Part shown: positions 6,395 through 7,455 of the stretch, one piece after another
Layout: every line of letters begins with the position of its first letter
Position numbering within the stretch: position 1 is the stretch's first letter
Source of the DNA: an uncultured Micrococcales bacterium
GTDB taxonomy: Bacteria > Actinomycetota > Actinomycetes > Actinomycetales > Microbacteriaceae
Direction: 5' to 3'
Length of the DNA stretch: 7,455 bases
Assembly (NCBI GenBank): GCA_937919125.1
Contig: CALFOB010000175.1
Location: 1 to 7,455, forward strand
The notes under the pieces: model-generated
Database searches by the model: none
The model's input: only the letters and a program-made list of their open reading frames with translations
What the model was told of the DNA's origin: nothing
Translations under genes and position numbers: made by a program

Positions 6395-6398
6395 CGCT
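6393..6398 (+). promoter_or_regulatory. Putative -10 element for leaderless dut transcript
   Basis: TACGCT fits TANNNT and is followed by exactly 6 nt before the dut ATG at 6405. No ribosome site precedes dut, so a leaderless message is the simplest reading. The element overlaps the opposing -10 of the DUF3093 gene by 2 bp. No clear -35 box is visible. Confidence 0.45.
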
Positions 6399-6404
6399 CT
6401 AACC

Positions 6405-6842
6405 ATGACCGAATCAGTACCAGTACTTATCGTTGCCGATCCTGAACTCAAACCCGCTTACGCTCAGCCTGGCGACGCCGGCTGTGACCTACGTGCCTCA
6501 GAGGCCACCGTGGTTCCTGCCCGAGGTCGTGTATTGGTCAAGACCGGAGTGTCCATCGCACTGCCAGATGGCTACGTTGGTCTGGTTCACCCTCGTTCCG
6601 GTTTGGCTGCTAAGCGCGGGATCACCGTGCTAAACACTCCTGGAACTATCGATGCTGGCTACCGCGGCGAGCTTATGGTGACGCTATACAACAGCACCGA
6701 CGAAGACTTCCCAGTTGCCAGGCTCGACCGCATTGCACAGTTAGTTATTCAACAGTTCGCGAAAGCGGAATTCATCGAAGTTGAACACTTACCCGATTCT
6801 CACCGAGGGGAAGCTGGCTTCGGTTCCACGGGAGTGAAGTAG
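6405..6842 (+). CDS. dut: dUTP diphosphatase (dUTPase)
   Basis: 145-residue trimeric-type dUTPase, hydrolysing dUTP to dUMP and pyrophosphate in the cytoplasm; this keeps uracil out of DNA and supplies dUMP for thymidylate synthesis. All five family motifs are visible: motif 1 GDAGCDLRA (23-31), motif 2 HPRSGLA (62-68), motif 3 TPGTIDAGYRGEL (78-90) with catalytic D83 and Y86, motif 4 RLDRIAQLV (106-114), and motif 5 RGEAGFGSTG (134-143). The length is standard. The ATG at 6405 has no ribosome site but sits 6 nt after a TANNNT element, suggesting leaderless translation. DUF3710 begins 3 nt after the stop, so the two are probably co-transcribed. Composition is about 56% GC with no AGA codon. 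Confidence 0.97.
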   Translation: MTESVPVLIVADPELKPAYAQPGDAGCDLRASEATVVPARGRVLVKTGVSIALPDGYVGLVHPRSGLAAKRGITVLNTPGTIDAGYRGELMVTLYNSTDEDFPVARLDRIAQLVIQQFAKAEFIEVEHLPDSHRGEAGFGSTGVK

Positions 6843-6845
6843 TCG

Positions 6846-7403
6846 ATGTCTGACATGATCAGCCCAAGCGGCCCACAGGATGTTTCTGAAGTTGGTTCAA
6901 CCCTCGGGTTCCTTTCATTCGGAAGCATTCTCATGCCAACCATTGAAGGAGTATCGGTGCGAGTCGAGGTGGATGAGAACACCGGTCAAGTTGTGGCCGT
7001 AAGTTTTGAACACCAGGGCTCAGTTTTGCAAGTCTCAGCCTTTGCGGCAGCCAAAAGTGATGAACTTTGGGATGAGATTTATTCTCAGCTAATCGAAACG
7101 GTAACCACCACCGGCGGCAAAATTACTGAAACCGTCGGCGGTTTTGGTAAGCAGCTGGAAGCAACCTTGGTAACACCAAATGAAACCCGTGAATTGCGAT
7201 TCATTGGCTTCGACGGACCGCGCTGGTTCCTGCGTGGTGCCATCACCGGACCGGCACTAACCGATGAAAACGCAGCTCAAAACATGGAAGATATCTTCCG
7301 TTCGCTAGTTATCGATCGAGGTAACTCTCCGCTGCCGCCTCGAGAACCACTGCCACTAAAGGTGCCAGACGGCAACTTCGTTCCACCAAAGTCCGGTTTG
7401 TAG
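6846..7403 (+). CDS. DUF3710 family protein
   Basis: 185-residue protein of the actinobacterial DUF3710 family, function unknown. Seen: GPQDVSEV (9-16) near the N-terminus, where the family usually has an aromatic residue in place of Gln; a beta-rich core with EVDENTGQVVAVSF (41-54) and LQVSAFAA (61-68); the hallmark DGPRWFLRGAITGPAL (123-138); and a proline-rich end PLPPREPLPLKVP (162-174). No signal peptide, transmembrane segment or catalytic motif is apparent, so it is probably cytoplasmic. The start at 6846 lies 3 nt after dut, with GGGAG 11 nt upstream inside the dut end; an ATG at 6855 is a less likely alternative. Its stop overlaps the next gene's GTG by 1 nt, implying a dut-DUF3710-next gene operon with translational coupling. 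Confidence 0.88.
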   Translation: MSDMISPSGPQDVSEVGSTLGFLSFGSILMPTIEGVSVRVEVDENTGQVVAVSFEHQGSVLQVSAFAAAKSDELWDEIYSQLIETVTTTGGKITETVGGFGKQLEATLVTPNETRELRFIGFDGPRWFLRGAITGPALTDENAAQNMEDIFRSLVIDRGNSPLPPREPLPLKVPDGNFVPPKSGL

Positions 7404-7455
7404 TGACCTCGTTAGATCCCAAAGACGCCGCAGCCAAACGTCTCGGTATCGACAA
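7403..7455 (+). CDS. N-terminal fragment of unidentified gene (3' end outside window)
   Basis: A GTG at 7403 shares its first base with the TAG stop of DUF3710 (TAGTG) and opens a frame of 17 complete codons to the window edge, beginning MTSLDPKDAAAKRLGID. The one-base overlap, the same strand and CGT/GTC-type codon use support a real, translationally coupled gene. The fragment is too short to identify. In related genomes DUF3159 or an OB-fold protein often follows DUF3710, but nothing seen here decides between them. Confidence 0.55.
   Translation, partial: MTSLDPKDAAAKRLGID

Noticed and set aside
6132..6982. Open frames at 6132-6374 (+), 6433-6633 (+) and 6800-6982 (-)
   Set aside because: They are shadows of DUF3093, dut and DUF3710, respectively, with no independent support.
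1..7455. A new defence, mobile or biosynthetic gene system
   Set aside because: Every full-length gene matches a core actinobacterial family in an ordinary housekeeping order; there are no transposases, integrases, repeats at borders, toxin-antitoxin pairs or RNA-type elements.

Overview
The window reads as a conserved chromosomal housekeeping locus of an actinobacterium, most likely a small-genome member of the Microbacteriaceae or a related freshwater lineage. The evidence is the actinobacterium-typical neighbours: SepH (DUF3071), DUF4193, DUF3093 and DUF3710 around dut, next to a topoisomerase IV pair. Other signs are a TTG start, a GTG start, probable leaderless genes and extreme compaction. 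The genus assignment is inference; no rRNA gene is present. I see no mobile element, CRISPR array, tRNA or rRNA.

Layout: the 3' part of parE (+, cut by the left edge), parC (-), a type I phosphodiesterase/nucleotide pyrophosphatase-like enzyme (+), the cell-division gene sepH (-), a DUF4193 zinc-ribbon-like gene (+), a DUF3093 membrane protein (-), dut (+), DUF3710 (+) and the first 17 codons of another gene (+, cut by the right edge). From parE to dut every gene is on the opposite strand from its neighbour. All three convergent junctions have overlapping or touching stop codons. The only intergenic space of any size is 5470-5657 between sepH and DUF4193; it holds a good promoter candidate and several dyad symmetries. 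dut, DUF3710 and the last partial gene form the only co-directional run.

Roles: ParE and ParC together make topoisomerase IV, which decatenates replicated chromosomes. SepH regulates FtsZ dynamics at division. Dut keeps uracil out of DNA and supplies dUMP. The phosphodiesterase and the DUF4193, DUF3093 and DUF3710 proteins have no established function that I can state.

The most notable signal is compositional. Hand counts give about 55% GC for 1-480, 44% for 481-840, 43% for a sepH sample and 56% for dut. The arginine codon AGA is absent from all 37 Arg codons I read outside the middle block, yet makes up roughly half of Arg codons inside it. The left edge falls inside parE, immediately after the DADVDGAH motif (about position 460). 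The right edge lies near the start of sepH (about 5350-5550). This suggests an allelic replacement by homologous recombination from a lower-GC relative, or a chimeric assembly. I did not find a convincing new multi-gene system.
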